Of a stretch of DNA of 64,000 nucleotides, positions 12,691-25,700 are shown in pieces. This stretch comes from Cycas panzhihuaensis (lineage: Eukaryota; Cycadophyta), in contig CM041465.1 of NCBI GenBank assembly GCA_023213395.1, positions 118,055,741 through 118,119,740 on the forward strand. Direction: 5' to 3'. A program made the translations under genes and the position numbers. Positions within the stretch are counted from its first letter, which is position 1, and each line of letters opens with the position of its first letter. The notes beneath the pieces were generated by a model. That model saw only the letters and a list, made by a program, of their open reading frames with translations, made no database searches and was not told where the DNA came from.

Positions 12691-13129
12691 TCTCAGCTCT
12701 ACTCTTGTATCTTTTATATCCTTAAGTACTAGTTTTTAAATTTGTTCCAATACTAATTATTGGAAGTAATCTGCTTCCTACCATTTAAATACAATTAATA
12801 TAGGGATTAATATTCTTAATTCAGTAAGTATATCTTTTACAGTTTGTAACCATTTCTAAGGATTCACACCTTCTTGTATTGGTTGTGGTTGTGTTGCTCT
12901 CCTCTTATAACGTAAGCCTTTAAATCTTTCTTATTGTAATTCTTCTTATTGTGATTTTCCCATAACATCTTAAAGGATTTTCACTGCTTCCTACAACCAT
13001 TGTTTCTCAACTCTTGAATCTAGAAAATTATCTTGAGGAAGAGGTCTCGTTGTTTTGCCACTATGTGTTTACAAATATGCTAACTTTTCCTAATTAAAAA
13101 CCACATCTAGTAGATTTGTATTTTGAATT
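12691..13129 (-). other. G2 gag-pro spacer, no clear domain
   Basis: This minus-strand stretch lies between the G2 gag zinc-finger region and the protease. It must belong to the same polyprotein, but stops and frameshifts leave only short reading segments that I cannot align to a motif. Confidence 0.5.
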
Positions 13130-14306
13130 TTATTATTCTTTAGGTAGTTTGCCCATTCATGACTTGATGGTCTATATTCTTCACAAATAAATTCTTCTCC
13201 TTTCTTTTCCAATGGACACTTAGATCTATAATGTCCCTATCTTTGACATAAGAAATAATGAATTGGTCTCATTTTTCCTTTATATTACTTTGGTATTCCA
13301 CATTCTATTCTTTTTGAATAAATATTGTGAACTTCTCCTTCATTATTTTTGGGTTTGAGCTAATATTCCCATATATTATGGTTGTTTCTTTGATAATTTT
13401 CACACCGTTTTGTTAATCCTCCATGCCCATTCTTTAGGTATCCTTGCTGATTATAAGTTAGAGGACACCAAATATTTTTCTTTTATTTTTCAAGTTGAGG
13501 CAAGACAATTTCACATGTAGCTTCTTTAGTTCCTAGTTTTATTACATATTGATTGGGATAAAAGCTAATGATTACTGCTTTAATACTTCCACTTCCTTCC
13601 TCAAGGCTTTAATTTCTAGATTGGTACCTATTTATAGCATTTTCATAGATTATATTACAATACCCATTATTAGAAAATACGTTGATGATTGCATTACCAT
13701 CTAGGAGTAGGTTGATTTCATCTGGTTTTTAAATTTGAGAGCTAGATCCATTACTTGTTCATAACTATTCATTGAATGTAGCATAACTCTATCTCTGAGT
13801 TATGGTATCAATCCTTGAATAAAATATTTCATTTCCAATATAGTATTGATTACTATGATAAATTATATTTTATTCGTAATAACTCTTATTCTTCCATCAA
13901 AATCATTAAAAGATTCCTCAAGATATTGTTAGATCTACTCCAAGGCTTGTAGGATAGCTATTGGATCTCTCAACTTTTGGAATCTATTCAAAAATTTCTC
14001 TTATAATTGATCCCAATTCAACTATTATACTACTACATATTGAAACCATACAATTGCTAGTCCTCTTAATGTTGAGAAATAATAAGCTTTTATTTCTCCC
14101 TAATCTACAATTCTTTTAACTTAGATCATATTTTTGAATAATGTTAGATGATCACCTAGATTCATGGATCCATCAAATTAGAGGCTTGAAAATATTGAAT
14201 CACTTTACATAATAATATAAGGGGTTATACTTGCTTGATTTCCTCCACCTAATACCCCATTTTATCCTTCTGTAGGTTGTGCATTACTACTTATTGTGCC
14301 TCCCAT
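13130..14306 (-). pseudogene. Ty3/gypsy gag of G2
   Basis: The start is the minus-strand ATG complementary to 14304-14306 (MGGTISSNAQP). The capsid core is the plant Retrotrans_gag family: YFSTLRGLAIVWFQ near 14075, FLNRFQKLRDPIAILQALE near 13955, and ESFNDFDGRIR near 13915. A remnant of a zinc knuckle (CQR, GHYRSKCP) lies near 13240. Multiple TAG/TAA stops fall at Gln and Trp positions. It lies directly upstream of the protease, the normal gag-pro-RT order. Confidence 0.85.
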
Positions 14307-15220
14307 GCTTCTACCTGGGCTTACCATTAGTAGCTTCAAAAGGGGATTTATTATATAGATTAGAGTTTAGATTTTGAATAGATGATGATTCCAGGCTTGT
14401 TCGACTATACTATGTATCCTTAATTTGATAGAATTTTCTTCTAGTGTTAGTGTTTCATCTTTCTATAGATTTCCTTCTTCTATAGAATCTTGTTGACTAT
14501 ATGTTACTTGCTCTAGTTCTTTGTTTACATGATCCTCTTCTAATGCACACCCTTGGTTATTTTCATCTTTTTCCTATGTCTCAGTTACTCGTAGGTTTTG
14601 TTCCTTTATATCATGCTTATTTCTTAACTTTCTTCTCTTCGTTGAGTGTGTAGATGGCTACCTCGTCCCCTATTTTCTTGGCGTAATTACAAATCTAGGC
14701 TTATATATTCTCGTCTAAAGTCTCTCTCTCTCTCCTAACATTCCCCTCGATTGTGGCACAATTCAAAATCTTCTCTCTGGAATAGAGAGGACCCAATGCT
14801 TTTACTCAGTCTTATCTATCCTACTCAATTTTAGTTCAAAATAATAATGGAACTAATATGTGCTTCTATCTATCAACCCACATAAGTAGGTATAAGAGGC
14901 AACTATGTCTAAATACAATTCAATCAAAATATTCATAAGACAATGATTTCATGAGGTAAAACCATAATCATTTCATTATGATGGGTTACTTCTGGTTCTC
15001 TCATAGCTAGAGGCAACTCAGAGCAGCACACATAGACTCTAAAATAATATACAACAAGTATAAACTATGCAAGTATATTATGCTCTATAAAAAAAGTAAC
15101 TATATATGCACCTACCTTGGATTGTTCTTCTATATTTATTTTTTATCTTTTGTAACTATAGACTAAGTTAGTTGCATCTATTCCTTCATTAAGATCAATT
15201 AAATTAATTAGGTTATAACT
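14307..15220 (-). repeat. Leader and putative 5' LTR of gypsy G2
   Basis: This minus-strand leader contains a CT microsatellite (about 14722-14738) followed by a GC-richer patch around 14740-14760 (CCCCTCGATTGTGGCACAAT) that could be a non-Met primer-binding site. From there to about 15220 the AT-rich sequence sits where the 5' LTR must be, because + strand copia coding sequence (P1) starts at about 15225. The matching 3' LTR is outside the window, so the borders are inferred. Confidence 0.45.
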
Positions 15221-15224
15221 AATT

Positions 15225-15380
15225 TGGCTCACATATAGATAGATTATTTAAACTTGTACTTTCTCTACCAATTCAAGTCTTTGGTATCATATATTTAGAC
15301 ATCTTAATTATGGTGGATTTATTACCTTAAGGAAGAAATATATAGTTATGGGTATTCCATTTATATAAAGTAATAATAAA
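15225..15380 (+). pseudogene. Copia pre-integrase domain of P1, left half
   Basis: The + strand sequence reads DRLFKLVLS (15228), then FRHLNYGGFITL (about 15307), MGIPFI (15353) and SNNKV up to 15380. These are the family-typical blocks of the GAG-pre-integrase domain of copia elements, including the H of the H-H-C-C finger. The frame stops abruptly at the GTGTG target duplication of element A and resumes at 40364 with the KQHR block and integrase. The 5' half of P1 lies left of G2, outside the window. Confidence 0.75.
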
Positions 15381-15385
15381 GTGTG
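15381..15385. other. Target site duplication of A, left copy
   Basis: GTGTG flanks element A on the left; the same five bases occur at 40359-40363. Confidence 0.85.
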
Positions 15386-15782
15386 TGTATTAGAGAGAGG
15401 GTACAAATCATAAAGTAATGCATGTGAGAAGTGATAAATAATTCATTTAATATATAAAAATAGGTCCACCATATTTGGCAGGTGGAAAACCCCTTTAGAG
15501 GATAAAAAACCACCTTAAAAATAAATATATTATTATTATAATAATGATGATGATATATCAGAGATGGTTGAGGATCTCATCGTCTCCCTCTTACTTTTGA
15601 AACCTTCTACCTATGTGCCAAAGATAAACTGACTCCACAATCTTCTAACCATAGCATGTATGAAAGATTCTGGAATAAATGAAAGAAAAGTTCGTTGATT
15701 TGGATAATTAGCCAATTCACCAAACTTTTTGTAATAACCTATTAAACTAATAAAAGTATAACATTAGGATATAACACTAACA
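15386..15782 (-). repeat. 3' LTR of copia A
   Basis: This 397-bp repeat matches 39964-40358. It starts TGTATTAGAGAG and ends ACACTAACA on the + strand. Shared landmarks include the GTGGAAAACCCCTTTAG block, the ATAATGATGATGAT stretch and CAATTCACCAAACTTTTTG. Confidence 0.93.
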
Positions 15783-15834
15783 TCCCTGTTTAATGTTATC
15801 TTTTGTACAATGTATGATATAGAAGATGAAAAAG

Positions 15835-18800
15835 ACTTTAGTATGTTGATCCCCCTTTGATGGAGACTTCTTTAATCTTTAGTAAATCTCTAAACTTTAA
15901 AAACTTAACTTCTGTCAATAGATTTATAAGAATATCTGCAATCTATAAATCTGTAGGATAATAAGACAAGTGAAGAGATTCATCATTTACAAGATTATGT
16001 ATAAAATGTTGATGTAATTCTATATGTTTTATCCTTGAATGTGTAACATGATTAGTAGCAATAGATATGGCATATTGATTATCAACATGAAGTGCAATGG
16101 ATGAGTTAGGAAATAAACTAAGTTCACTTAATAGAGATTTAATCTAGAGTGATTCTTTATTGGCTTCAACAAGAGCTCGATATTTAACTTTAGTTGTGGA
16201 TAAGGCCAAGGCTTGCATCTTTTTTCTAGACCAAGTAATTGGTGAAGAGTCTAAAAAGAAAACATAACTAGTTATAGATTTATAGTCATTAGAGTCTCCT
16301 ACCTAATCTAAGTCTATATAACCTATTAATTTTAGGTTATTTTTGTAAGAGTTATAGGTTAGGCCATAGAATATTATAACTTGTAGGTATCTTAAAATCC
16401 ATTTAACTACTTTCAAGTGAGACTTGTGAGGATTTTGTATGTATCTAGAGCATAAAACAATAGCATAGGAGATATCTGGATGGGTGTGAGTTAGGTAAAT
16501 GAGACTTCCTATGAGCTATCAATATGTTGTAGGATCACAAAGTAGTGTGGGACAATTAGTGGATAACTTTATACTTGATTGTAAAGGATTTAGAGTTGAT
16601 TTAGCATTCTCCATGTTAAATATTTTGATTAAGTCTAGAATATATTTAGGTTGAGATATCATTATTTCAGAATTAGTTTGATAGATTTATAATCCTAGAA
16701 AATAATGTAAAAGACTTAAGTTAATCATTTCAAATTTATTTATTAAGATTGATTTTAATTAATGAAAACTGGAGAGTAAGAATCCAGTAATGATTATATC
16801 ATCTACATAGAGAATTAAGATGGTTATATTTTCATTTTCACATCTAAAGTAAATATTAGGATCAATAATACACTTAGTATATCCATTTTGTATAATATAA
16901 TTATCTATCTTTATGTACCAAGCTCGAGGAGCTTGTTTTAGACTATAGATAGTTTTTCTTAATTTATAAATAAGATTAGGATTATAAATAAAATCATGAT
17001 GTTGATTTATGTAGATTTCTTCTTTAAGATCCTCATTTAAGAAGGTGCTCTTAACATCTATTTGATGAATTTCCTAACCAAAATTAAGCTATGATGGTTT
17101 TAATGGTATTCATTTTAGCTATAGGAGCAAAGGTTTTGGTATAATCAATACCGTCAATTTATGAGAAACTTTTTACTACTAAATGAGCTTTGTATTTTTC
17201 AACTGCTTCTTTAGAGTTAAACTTAGTTTGATGAACTTATTTACAATCTACCACATTCTTTCTAGGAGGCAAAGTAACTAAATCCCAAGTTTATTTATTT
17301 TTAAGAGCATCTATTTCAACTTGCATGACTTTGTACCATACGAGATTGTTACTTGCTTATTTAAAGGTTTTGGAATTATCATTGGCCATGACTTTAGCCA
17401 CTAGAGAAAAACTGGCTTGAAGTTTCTGAGAACAAGTTCTTCTAGTATTTAAATGATTACCAACATAAGAATTGACATCACAAAGAGTTTTCTAAGCCTA
17501 AACAGGTTGGTTTCTATTGTTAGGTTATTGTTTCGGTAAAATAGACTGACTGGATGAAGTTGAGGTAGTTAGTTCATTTAAAGTCTAGTTTTAGATCTGA
17601 GTAGATAAGGACTCAATTGATTCAGGAATAGTTTATATGTTACTAGAATCATTTAAGTAAATATTAGTCTGAAAGTTTTCAACTAGTAGTTTGACAAAAG
17701 AAGTTTTTAATGACAAACCTTCTTCATCAAATATAACATCATGTAGAATTGAAATCTTCTGCATGGTTGGATTTAGAAGTGTGTAAGCTTTGCTTTCTTC
17801 ACTGTAACTAATAAAGATATATTTGAAACTTTTAGGATCAAGTTTTTATCATTTTTCTTTAGGAACATACCCATAGGCAATGCTGCCAAAGATTCTTAAA
17901 TGCTTAACAAAAGGTTTATATCCAAACTATTTTTGTTTTGGCATAATGTTCTATAGAGATTTGCATGGTATATGATTTAATAAATAATTGGAGCAAGCAA
18001 TAACTTTAGCCTATAACTTTAAGTCGAGACATTTTACATGTAATATACAACTAATCATCTCAACAAGTATACAATTTTTACATTTAGCAATGCCATTTTA
18101 TTGAGGAGTATATGATATGGAATGTTGAAATTGTATTCCATACTTTTTGCAGTAAGTAGTAAAATTATCGCTTAAATATTCCTTAGCATTATCTATTATG
18201 AAGATTTTGATTTTAGAGTTTATTTAGTTTTCAACTAAGGTTTTAAATTCAATAAAAATATAAAATACTTGACTTCTTATTTGTAGCATATATACCCAAT
18301 ATTTTCTAGTGAAATCATTGATAAATGTAATAAAATATTTGCTTCTAGAATATGAAGGTACTTAGAATGGGCCACATATATAAAAATGAATAAGCTCAAG
18401 TTGAGGATTTGCTCAAAGGGTAGTATGATTTAGAAAAGGGTCCATGCGTTGTTTGCCTATGACACAAGTTTTACAAACATCATAGACAATTTTTAATGTA
18501 GGTAAGCCATGAACCATATCATACTTACTTAGGTACTGGAGTTTTCCATAACTTGTATGGTCAAATTGAGCATTCCAAAGTTTATTAATTGGGTCAGATT
18601 TGGCTATAAATATATTAAAGGTTTTTGTTTTAGAATGGTAGAGATTTGTTAAGTTGTAAATACATGTTTTGTAATCTACAGGTCCTCAGGCAATTGATTT
18701 AAATTTATTTAATAGTTGCTTTATAATAAACTTATCTTTCTAAAATTCTATAATGAGATCTTTCTGGTAGATTTGGTATATAAAAAGAAGATTAGGTAAT

Positions 18801-19110
18801 AGGCTACGAACATAGAATACATCCTTAATTAAACCATCTTTCAAAGTAACATCACATGTTCCTTTGACTTTAAGTTAAGATCCATCCCAAAAAAGATTTC
18901 TTCTTTAGAGTTTGAATCAAACTAGTATGAAGTGAGGTATTCTTGATGTCCCATCAAAGCACCAAAATTGAGAATCCACAAAGGTGGTTAAGTGGTTGGC
19001 ACTGAAAAATCTAATGTAGAAGTTATTAGGGAATGATGGGAATTATAGAATTGTGATTTGATCCTCTTAGAATCTTTCCAGGCTTCATAGGTAATTCTAT
19101 TCTTATAGGC
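15835..19110 (-). pseudogene. Copia pol of A (integrase, RT, RNase H)
   Basis: Read right to left, the N-terminal end has a CCHC remnant (YCHKKGYT near 19130). The integrase core follows, with FINDFTRKYWVYML near 18300, IDNAKEYLSDNF near 18180 and ISYTPQ near 18110. The hinge contains GSIAYGYVPKEK near 17880. The RT starts with ALKNKxTWDLVTLPPRK near 17290 and VDCKxVHQTKF near 17230. The catalytic region lies around 16800 and the RNase H at about 16000-16200. The C-terminus FLKFRDLLK is near 15890. Many TAG/TAA/TGA stops occur, mostly at Gln or Trp codons. Fragment F (53218-54850) is a second copy of this family. Confidence 0.88.
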
Positions 19111-19640
19111 ATCAATTGTGTACCCCTTTTTATGACAGTAAGTATAACTAATGCTCTGATTAGGATTGGTATTGATAGTATTCCTTTTTAGGAATGATTG
19201 TTTAGAGGTATTCTGAGACTTAGGTAATCCAAAATACTTACTATTATGATGAGGATTGTTTAGAGTGGATGAACCTCTATGAGGATTTTAGGATTTGGGA
19301 TGATTATGATGATTATTTTAATAGTTTTTTTGATGTTTAGATTTAGTAATTGGTTGTGACTTGGAAAAAAGAGCATATGAAGGATCTTTAAGTTTTCTAA
19401 TATGAATCAATATGTTTTGATATTCAACTAGTTGATTTATTAATTAATCAAAGGTAATTGGTGAATGTCTTACTTGCTACCTAGCAGTTTTGAAAAGATT
19501 AAAATGTTTTGGGAGTTTATTAATTACAAGACAAATGAGTGTATCATTATCTTTTGCATGTGTTACACTGACCACTTTATCACCTACTTTTGTGGAATTT
19601 TTGATACAATTTGCTAGGTCTTTGTTAATGAGTTGAAGTT
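19111..19640 (-). pseudogene. Copia gag of A, C-terminal part
   Basis: Minus-strand gag (UBN2 type) with LVINKLPKHFN near 19520 and LVEYQNILIHIRKLKDP near 19410, then a His/Asn-rich basic tail (NNHHNHPKS near 19300). It is cut at 19641-19645 by the target duplication of element B and continues upstream at 37780. Confidence 0.85.
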
Positions 19641-19645
19641 TTGAT

Positions 19646-19980
19646 TGTTAGGATAACCCCTAATGTACCTAAGGGGATGCACACCGAGGACCCCTCAAAG
19701 CCACATTTAGGGATCCTTAGGGCACCTAGAGCCACTAAAAGCTGATACATTATCCTTAAGGTATGGGTTTTATTTATTATTTATATTTTTTAAATCTTAA
19801 TTTAAATTATTTTAGTTAATGTACAGGTTGGGTTGAGGTGCTTGCTACCTCCCTAAATTTCTATAAATGGGGTAGGAATACCTCCTTAGTATTTTTTAAC
19901 ACTGCTATTGATTTGGAGATTAATGTTAACTCAAGATGTACTTACCATTGTAGTCTAGCTCTGCACCTCTACATCTTTCG
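19646..19980 (+). repeat. 5' LTR of copia B
   Basis: It begins TGTTAGGATAACCCC and ends CATCTTTCG, where the 3' copy ends CATCTTTCA. By eye the two LTRs differ at roughly one base in seven, far more than C2 or C3. A degenerate Met-type PBS follows (CATATCAGAGC at 19984-19994). Confidence 0.92.
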
Positions 19981-19994
19981 TTTCATATCAGAGC

Positions 19995-20892
19995 TACTGG
20001 GTTGGCATGCAATTATTTGATTTCTGAAAAGCTTTCATGATTTATGACTCATCCTCTATGTAACTTAGCTTTTTGTAGATATAACAAGCTGTTGAAGTTA
20101 AGGTATTGTATCAAGCCTAAATGCTCACTAATCAGCATTTTTTAGAAGTTTTTCTTCAAGTTTTTTTAAAATAAATTAGATTTAAAGGTCTTCTATCTGT
20201 AAGTGAGCCATTTTTATACTTTTTATAAGGTTATATTCTGTTTTTATAACATTTTAGTCTTATAGCACCAATTCAAGCCCATAAAGAGGTCTTTGCACTT
20301 ATTGATTAAAATCTTGAGCTACAGAAGTTAGTTTTCCAAATGGTCAAATCTATTAGAAACTAAATTTAATATTCTTTAGTTTAAGATAGATTTCACTTAA
20401 TTCTAAGTCCATTTAGCAAGTATTTGAAGCAAGTTATTTTTAGCTCCTTATTTAGTCCTTATTGGTATCATTCTATAACTCTTCATATATTATATAATAT
20501 CAAAAGATTACAACTAATTTATTAATTACTAACTGGACATTCTTAAAGCTTTTATTATATCTTGTTTGTATATTTAAGTTCTTTTTATAGTAAGAAGCTA
20601 GTTCTTCAATCCTTTAAGCTAAGAGGAGCTATTCAATCAAACGAGCATTTTTTTACATTCTAGTTGTTCATTTTCTATAAAAACTTATCTTTTTTAAGCA
20701 TTCTAATTATCAAAAGCAAAAGTTGCACTTTAGTTTCTTATTTTTATTATTTTTAAAGGAATTGCTACTCATTTTTTGTAATTAATAAAGGTCACTTTTG
20801 TTTGCTTAAACTCCTTCTAAACTTTGAAAATTCAAGCTTAGTCAAAGAATCTTATTGATCTTCTATATTTTTTCATCATTAAGGGTAGTTTC
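19995..20892 (+). other. Leader of copia B, first part
   Basis: About 0.9 kb of AT-rich sequence between the PBS of B and the C2 insertion. I see no recognisable coding sequence. It continues after C2 at 26178. Confidence 0.6.
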
Positions 20893-21134
20893 TATTGAGA
20901 TGTAATGTTTTATCTAGGTTTGAAATGTAATGTTTTATCTAGGTGTAAAAAGGGGTCATGTTAGACACCCTTAAATGTAACTTAAGTCTAAGGTAATTAC
21001 ACTTAGCTGTCAGTTATAGATCGATTACATTTCAGTTCGTAACGGTCATCTTTGAGGATGTATATTTAAAGAAGACTAGATCTCCATGGAATACAAGTCT
21101 TTTCTTTGCTTCATCTCTATTGAGATTACTAACA
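20893..21134 (+). repeat. 5' LTR of C2
   Basis: It starts TATTGAGATG (TG in the 3' copy) and ends ACTAACA. It contains a 25-bp-period tandem duplication (units starting at 20900 and 20925), absent from the related C3 LTR. Confidence 0.92.
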
Positions 21135-21146
21135 TGATATCTGAGC
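21135..21146 (+). other. Primer-binding site of C2
   Basis: TGATATCTGAGC directly follows the LTR. It is a one- or two-mismatch version of the initiator tRNA-Met complement. About 0.7 kb of leader without coding signal separates it from the gag ATG. Confidence 0.85.
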
Positions 21147-21838
21147 ATGTTACCTTGCCTGTTTGAGAGAGGGTATGGTGCCTAAGAAAGGCAGTCCCAG
21201 TGCAAGACAGACAGAGAGTCCAACAAACACAAAAGCCAATAAAAGCTAGACTAAGAGTCAAGATTACTAGAAGGACAGATTTGAAGGTGAATTAAAGGTG
21301 ATGTATGACCTGAGTACCGAATCGTATGACTATATGGACAGAAAAATTTAAGTGTCTCAGATTTAGATAAAATTTCACTAGCAAGTAGATCTCAATCTCC
21401 CCATCACTTTTATCTTTAGGGTCAAAGTCATCTAAGTAAGTTTGAAGGTTGTTTTGGCCACATTACCAGTCCATGCGGGGTTTGAGGTAATTTTACATAT
21501 TTCTCTAATTTCTTCGTAGTTTTTTAGATCAAATCTATCATAAATGTTGCATTTCAGTATTAGGAAGACATTGTGACCAATATTGGAGAATTTGGCAGAG
21601 TTCTTTTGAAGATTTAAGCAAAAATATATTTTACCCTAGTCGTGTCTCCTTCTCTTTTGAGCCTATTTTCTCAAAATCTAAAAGCTATTTTGGGAAACTA
21701 ATAGCATATCTGAGATCCTCTCTTTGCCCTCTTTCTTTTGAGGTGCATTTTATTCAAATCTGTACAACTTCATTTTTGTATAGAAATCCATACAAGTGTA
21801 TAACCCAGACTGTGTTATCTTAGATTTTCTCAGGTTGA

Positions 21839-22745
21839 ATGGCTTCTACACTCATTTCATTACCAAAACAATAAAAGTTAACTTATTCTAATTACCATGT
21901 CTGGAAGATTAAGGTAGAAAACATTTTGAGAGTTAAAAATGCCTAGAGCATTGCAAATGGAACTGAAATTTGGCCAAATGACTCAGATCCAAAGCTAGCA
22001 AATTGGGAGGAAAGAGATAATATAGGAATGCTTACTCTAAAAATGTCAATTTCTGATTCAATCTTGGTATATGTTAAAAAATTAAATTCATCTTCTACTA
22101 TTTGGAAATGTTTTAAAAATGTATATGGGTAAAATAACAAAGCTAAGATAATTTCTCTTAAAGAAGAATTATATAGATTACATAAGAAAGAAAGTAAGAT
22201 GATAACAGAGTTCATGAACAAAGTTATTTCAATTCAAAATAATCTATTAAGTGTAGGAGGCTTGATCTCAGAACAAGAGTTGGTAGAATTGGTAGCAACC
22301 AAGTTGCCAAAATCCTTTGACACAACCATTAACACTATAATGAATAGTAATCAGATTGACAAAATAACTCTTGATGAATTAACGGGGCTTTTATTAAGAT
22401 AGGAATAGAGAAACAAGAGGTGTGAGGATTCTTTAGAACTGGAGGACGATTTTGCATCTAGATTGAATCTAGGCCCACGTGGAAGAAGCCAAATTTATGG
22501 ACGAGCCTTGACACTAGACTTTAGAGGGCATTGACATTGGCAAGAATCTAGAGGATATGGACGATGTAGAGATACCAGAATCTATTTCAATTGTGGAAAA
22601 ACTGGGCATATCTCCAGCAATTAATGAATCTTTGACATTTTCTATCACTATGGGTAGACCAAGCATTATCCATATTAGTGCCCACAATGAAGAAGTAAGA
22701 TCCAGAAAGGAAAATAACCTGTCAGAGGATATAGCAAGGAGAAAA
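21839..22745 (+). pseudogene. Copia gag of C2
   Basis: The ATG at 21839 begins MASTLISLPK. Homology to C3 gag is clear: YHVWKIK near 21895, then LVELVATKLPKSFD (22291-22325). A CCHC knuckle remnant NCGKTGHISSN lies near 22585. Stops occur at 21880 (TAA, Gln position), after YG near 22130 and at 22400. A second knuckle, present in C3, is unreadable here. Confidence 0.88.
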
Positions 22746-25700
22746 TAGAAGAAGAGGAAGAAGAGACTACATTTATTGTTACCTTGGCTACCAGTTTAAA
22801 GGATGGTGGTATATAGTCTATTGATTCAGGAGCTTCACGACATATGACTAGCCAGGAAGATTGGTTTAAGACTCTAAAGCCTTATGACTTTGACAAATTG
22901 GTTGAACTGGGAGATAAATACCCACTTGATATAAAAGGGGTTGGGACCATTGCCATCAATCTGTGGGGAAATATTAAAAAAATGGGAAATGTTTTGGTAG
23001 TCCTTGAACTAAAATGAATCTTCTTTCTATTTCACAACTTAGTAAAAAGGGTCTAAGAAAAATCTTTGATGAAAAAGGATATTGCCATATTTTGGACATG
23101 AAGAATAATAGAGAAATCATTACAAAAGACATAAGATGTAATGATCTATATAAACTCTTGTCAGATCCTGTAGTTTCCAATATGGAGGAAAAAGCTTATA
23201 CTATTATCGAAACTAGTAATAAAATTTGTTATTTGAAGTATGGACATCTCCCAATTAAGACATTAAAATTAATGAAAAAATCTGGAATAGTAAATGGGTT
23301 GCCTCATATCTCTTCTAATAACCTTGTCTGCAAAAGTTGCCAACTTGGCAAACAACACCGACATCCATTTAAAGAAAGCATTTGGAGAGCACAGTCAAAG
23401 TTATAATTGATTCATACAGATCTTTGTGGTCCCATCACACCACTTTTAATTAATGGTTGTAGGTATTTCCTAACCTTTATTGATGATTTTACTCGAAAAA
23501 TGTGGATGTACTTTCTTCATAACAAATCAAAAGTGTATGAAGTATTCAAAGAATTTAACGCAGAAGTGGAAATAGAGTCAGGAACAAAAATTAAATGCAT
23601 CGGATCAGATGGAGAAGGTGAATATATGTCAAAAGAATTCTTGAAGTATTGCAAGTTTTAGGGAATTCATAGATAGATCATAACTCCTTATATACCACAG
23701 TCGAACAGAGTCGCGGAAAGGAAAAATAGGACTTTGATGGAGATGGCAAGAAGTATGGTTTATGAGAAGAATGTCCCAAAATCTTATTGGGAAGAGGTAA
23801 TAAGTACCACTTACTACCTGATAAACTGAAGTCCAACAAAATCTTTGAAAGACATCACCCTTGAAGAAGCCTATACAGGTAGGAAACTTGATGTGAGTTC
23901 ACTTAAAATTTTTGGTAGTCAAGCTTTTGTTCACATACCTAATAAAAGAAGGTCTAAAATGGATGTAAAAAGCATAGAGTGTATTATGATAGGCTACAAC
24001 AAAAACCCCAAGGCCTACAAATGCATAGATCCAAAGTCTAACAAGATCTATATAAGTAGAGATATGGTTTTCAATGAAGGAGATAGTTCAAATGAAACTG
24101 CACAAGTTTGAATAATTGAAGAAAATGAGAAGGAGACTGAACATGAAGTTGTGTCTGAAATCACTTTAGAAGAAGTACCCTCTGCAAGATCATCCCCTTC
24201 TTCTTCAATTCAAACCAAAATGATAGATGAAGTAGAATCAGTCATAGAACGACTAATAGAAGAGACAAACATTGAAGAAGGCACACAAAAATAAAAGAAG
24301 TTGCCTAGATGGTTCATCAAAATAATTGAGGAAGGAAAAGACAAGGTACTTGAACACAAAACTAAAAGTCAAAAGCCAAAGGCCCTGCTAAGCAAAGTTG
24401 AACCTTAGACTTTCTATGAATCCAAAGATTGACATGTATGGAAAATAACCATGGACAATAAAATGGATTAATTTAAGAAAAATCATACATGGGAATTAGT
24501 AGAGTTGCCTGCCAATAAATCTATTATCAGCTGCAAATAGATTTATAAAGTCAAAGAATGAACTAATGGTAAAGTAGAAAAATACAAAGCACGACTAGTC
24601 GCAAAGGGATACACTCAAACAACTGGAGTAGACTTTGAGGAAACCTTTTCTCCTATGGCCAAGATGGACACTGTAAGGACAATAATTAGATTAGCTACTA
24701 CACAAAGTTGGAAAATCTCTCAGCTAGATTAAAAAGTGCCTTTTTAAATGGAGAATTAGAAGAAGAAGTTTACATGAAATAGCCCAATGGATATGTCAAA
24801 TAAGGACAAGAGCATCTAGTATGCAAACTAAAAAAGGCATTATATGGATTAAAGTAAGCTCCTTGAGCTTGGTACACAAAATTAGATCAGTACCTATGTA
24901 AGAATAGATTTAAATGATATGATTTAGACCCCAGCTTATACATAAGGAAAAGGGATAACAAAATCACAATAATTGTTGTTTATGTCGATGATTTGCTTCT
25001 TACTAGGAATGATGAAGAAGTCAGTAAACACATAAAAGAACAACTCAAGCAAGAATTTGAAATGACAGACTTGGGTCTTTTAAGCTACTACCTGGGATTA
25101 GAAATAGATCAACAACGAGGTTATATAACTCTATCCTAGAGCAAATATATCAGAGATCTATTGACTAAATTTTATATGGAAAACTGTAATTCCTGTGCCA
25201 TACCCATGGAAACAAATTGTGTATTAATGGTAGATGATAGAGAGGAGGCAACAGATATCACCTTATACAGGCAAATGATCAAGAGTCTAATCTATCTAAC
25301 AACTACCATCCTTGATATATCTCATTCAGTGGGATTAGTATCCAAATATATGTAGAATCCTAAAGTAAGACAATGGAAGGCTGCAAAGAGAATTTTAAAA
25401 TACCTAAAGGGAACAACAAACCTAAAACTGGTATATTCCAAAGGAGGATCAACTAAATTATCAGGATTTTGTGACTCTGATTAGGCAGGAGACTAGGAAT
25501 AAAGAAAATCAACTAGTAGATATTATTTCTTTCTAGGTTCCTCTATAATCTTATGGTGTAGTAAATAAGCTACTATTACATTATCTTCTATCGAAGCAGA
25601 ATACAAAGCAGCTATGATAGTAACATATGAAGCCATCTAGTTGAGATAGCTCCTGACTGATCTAGAACAATGGCAAAATGAGGCAACTCCTCTAAAGTGT

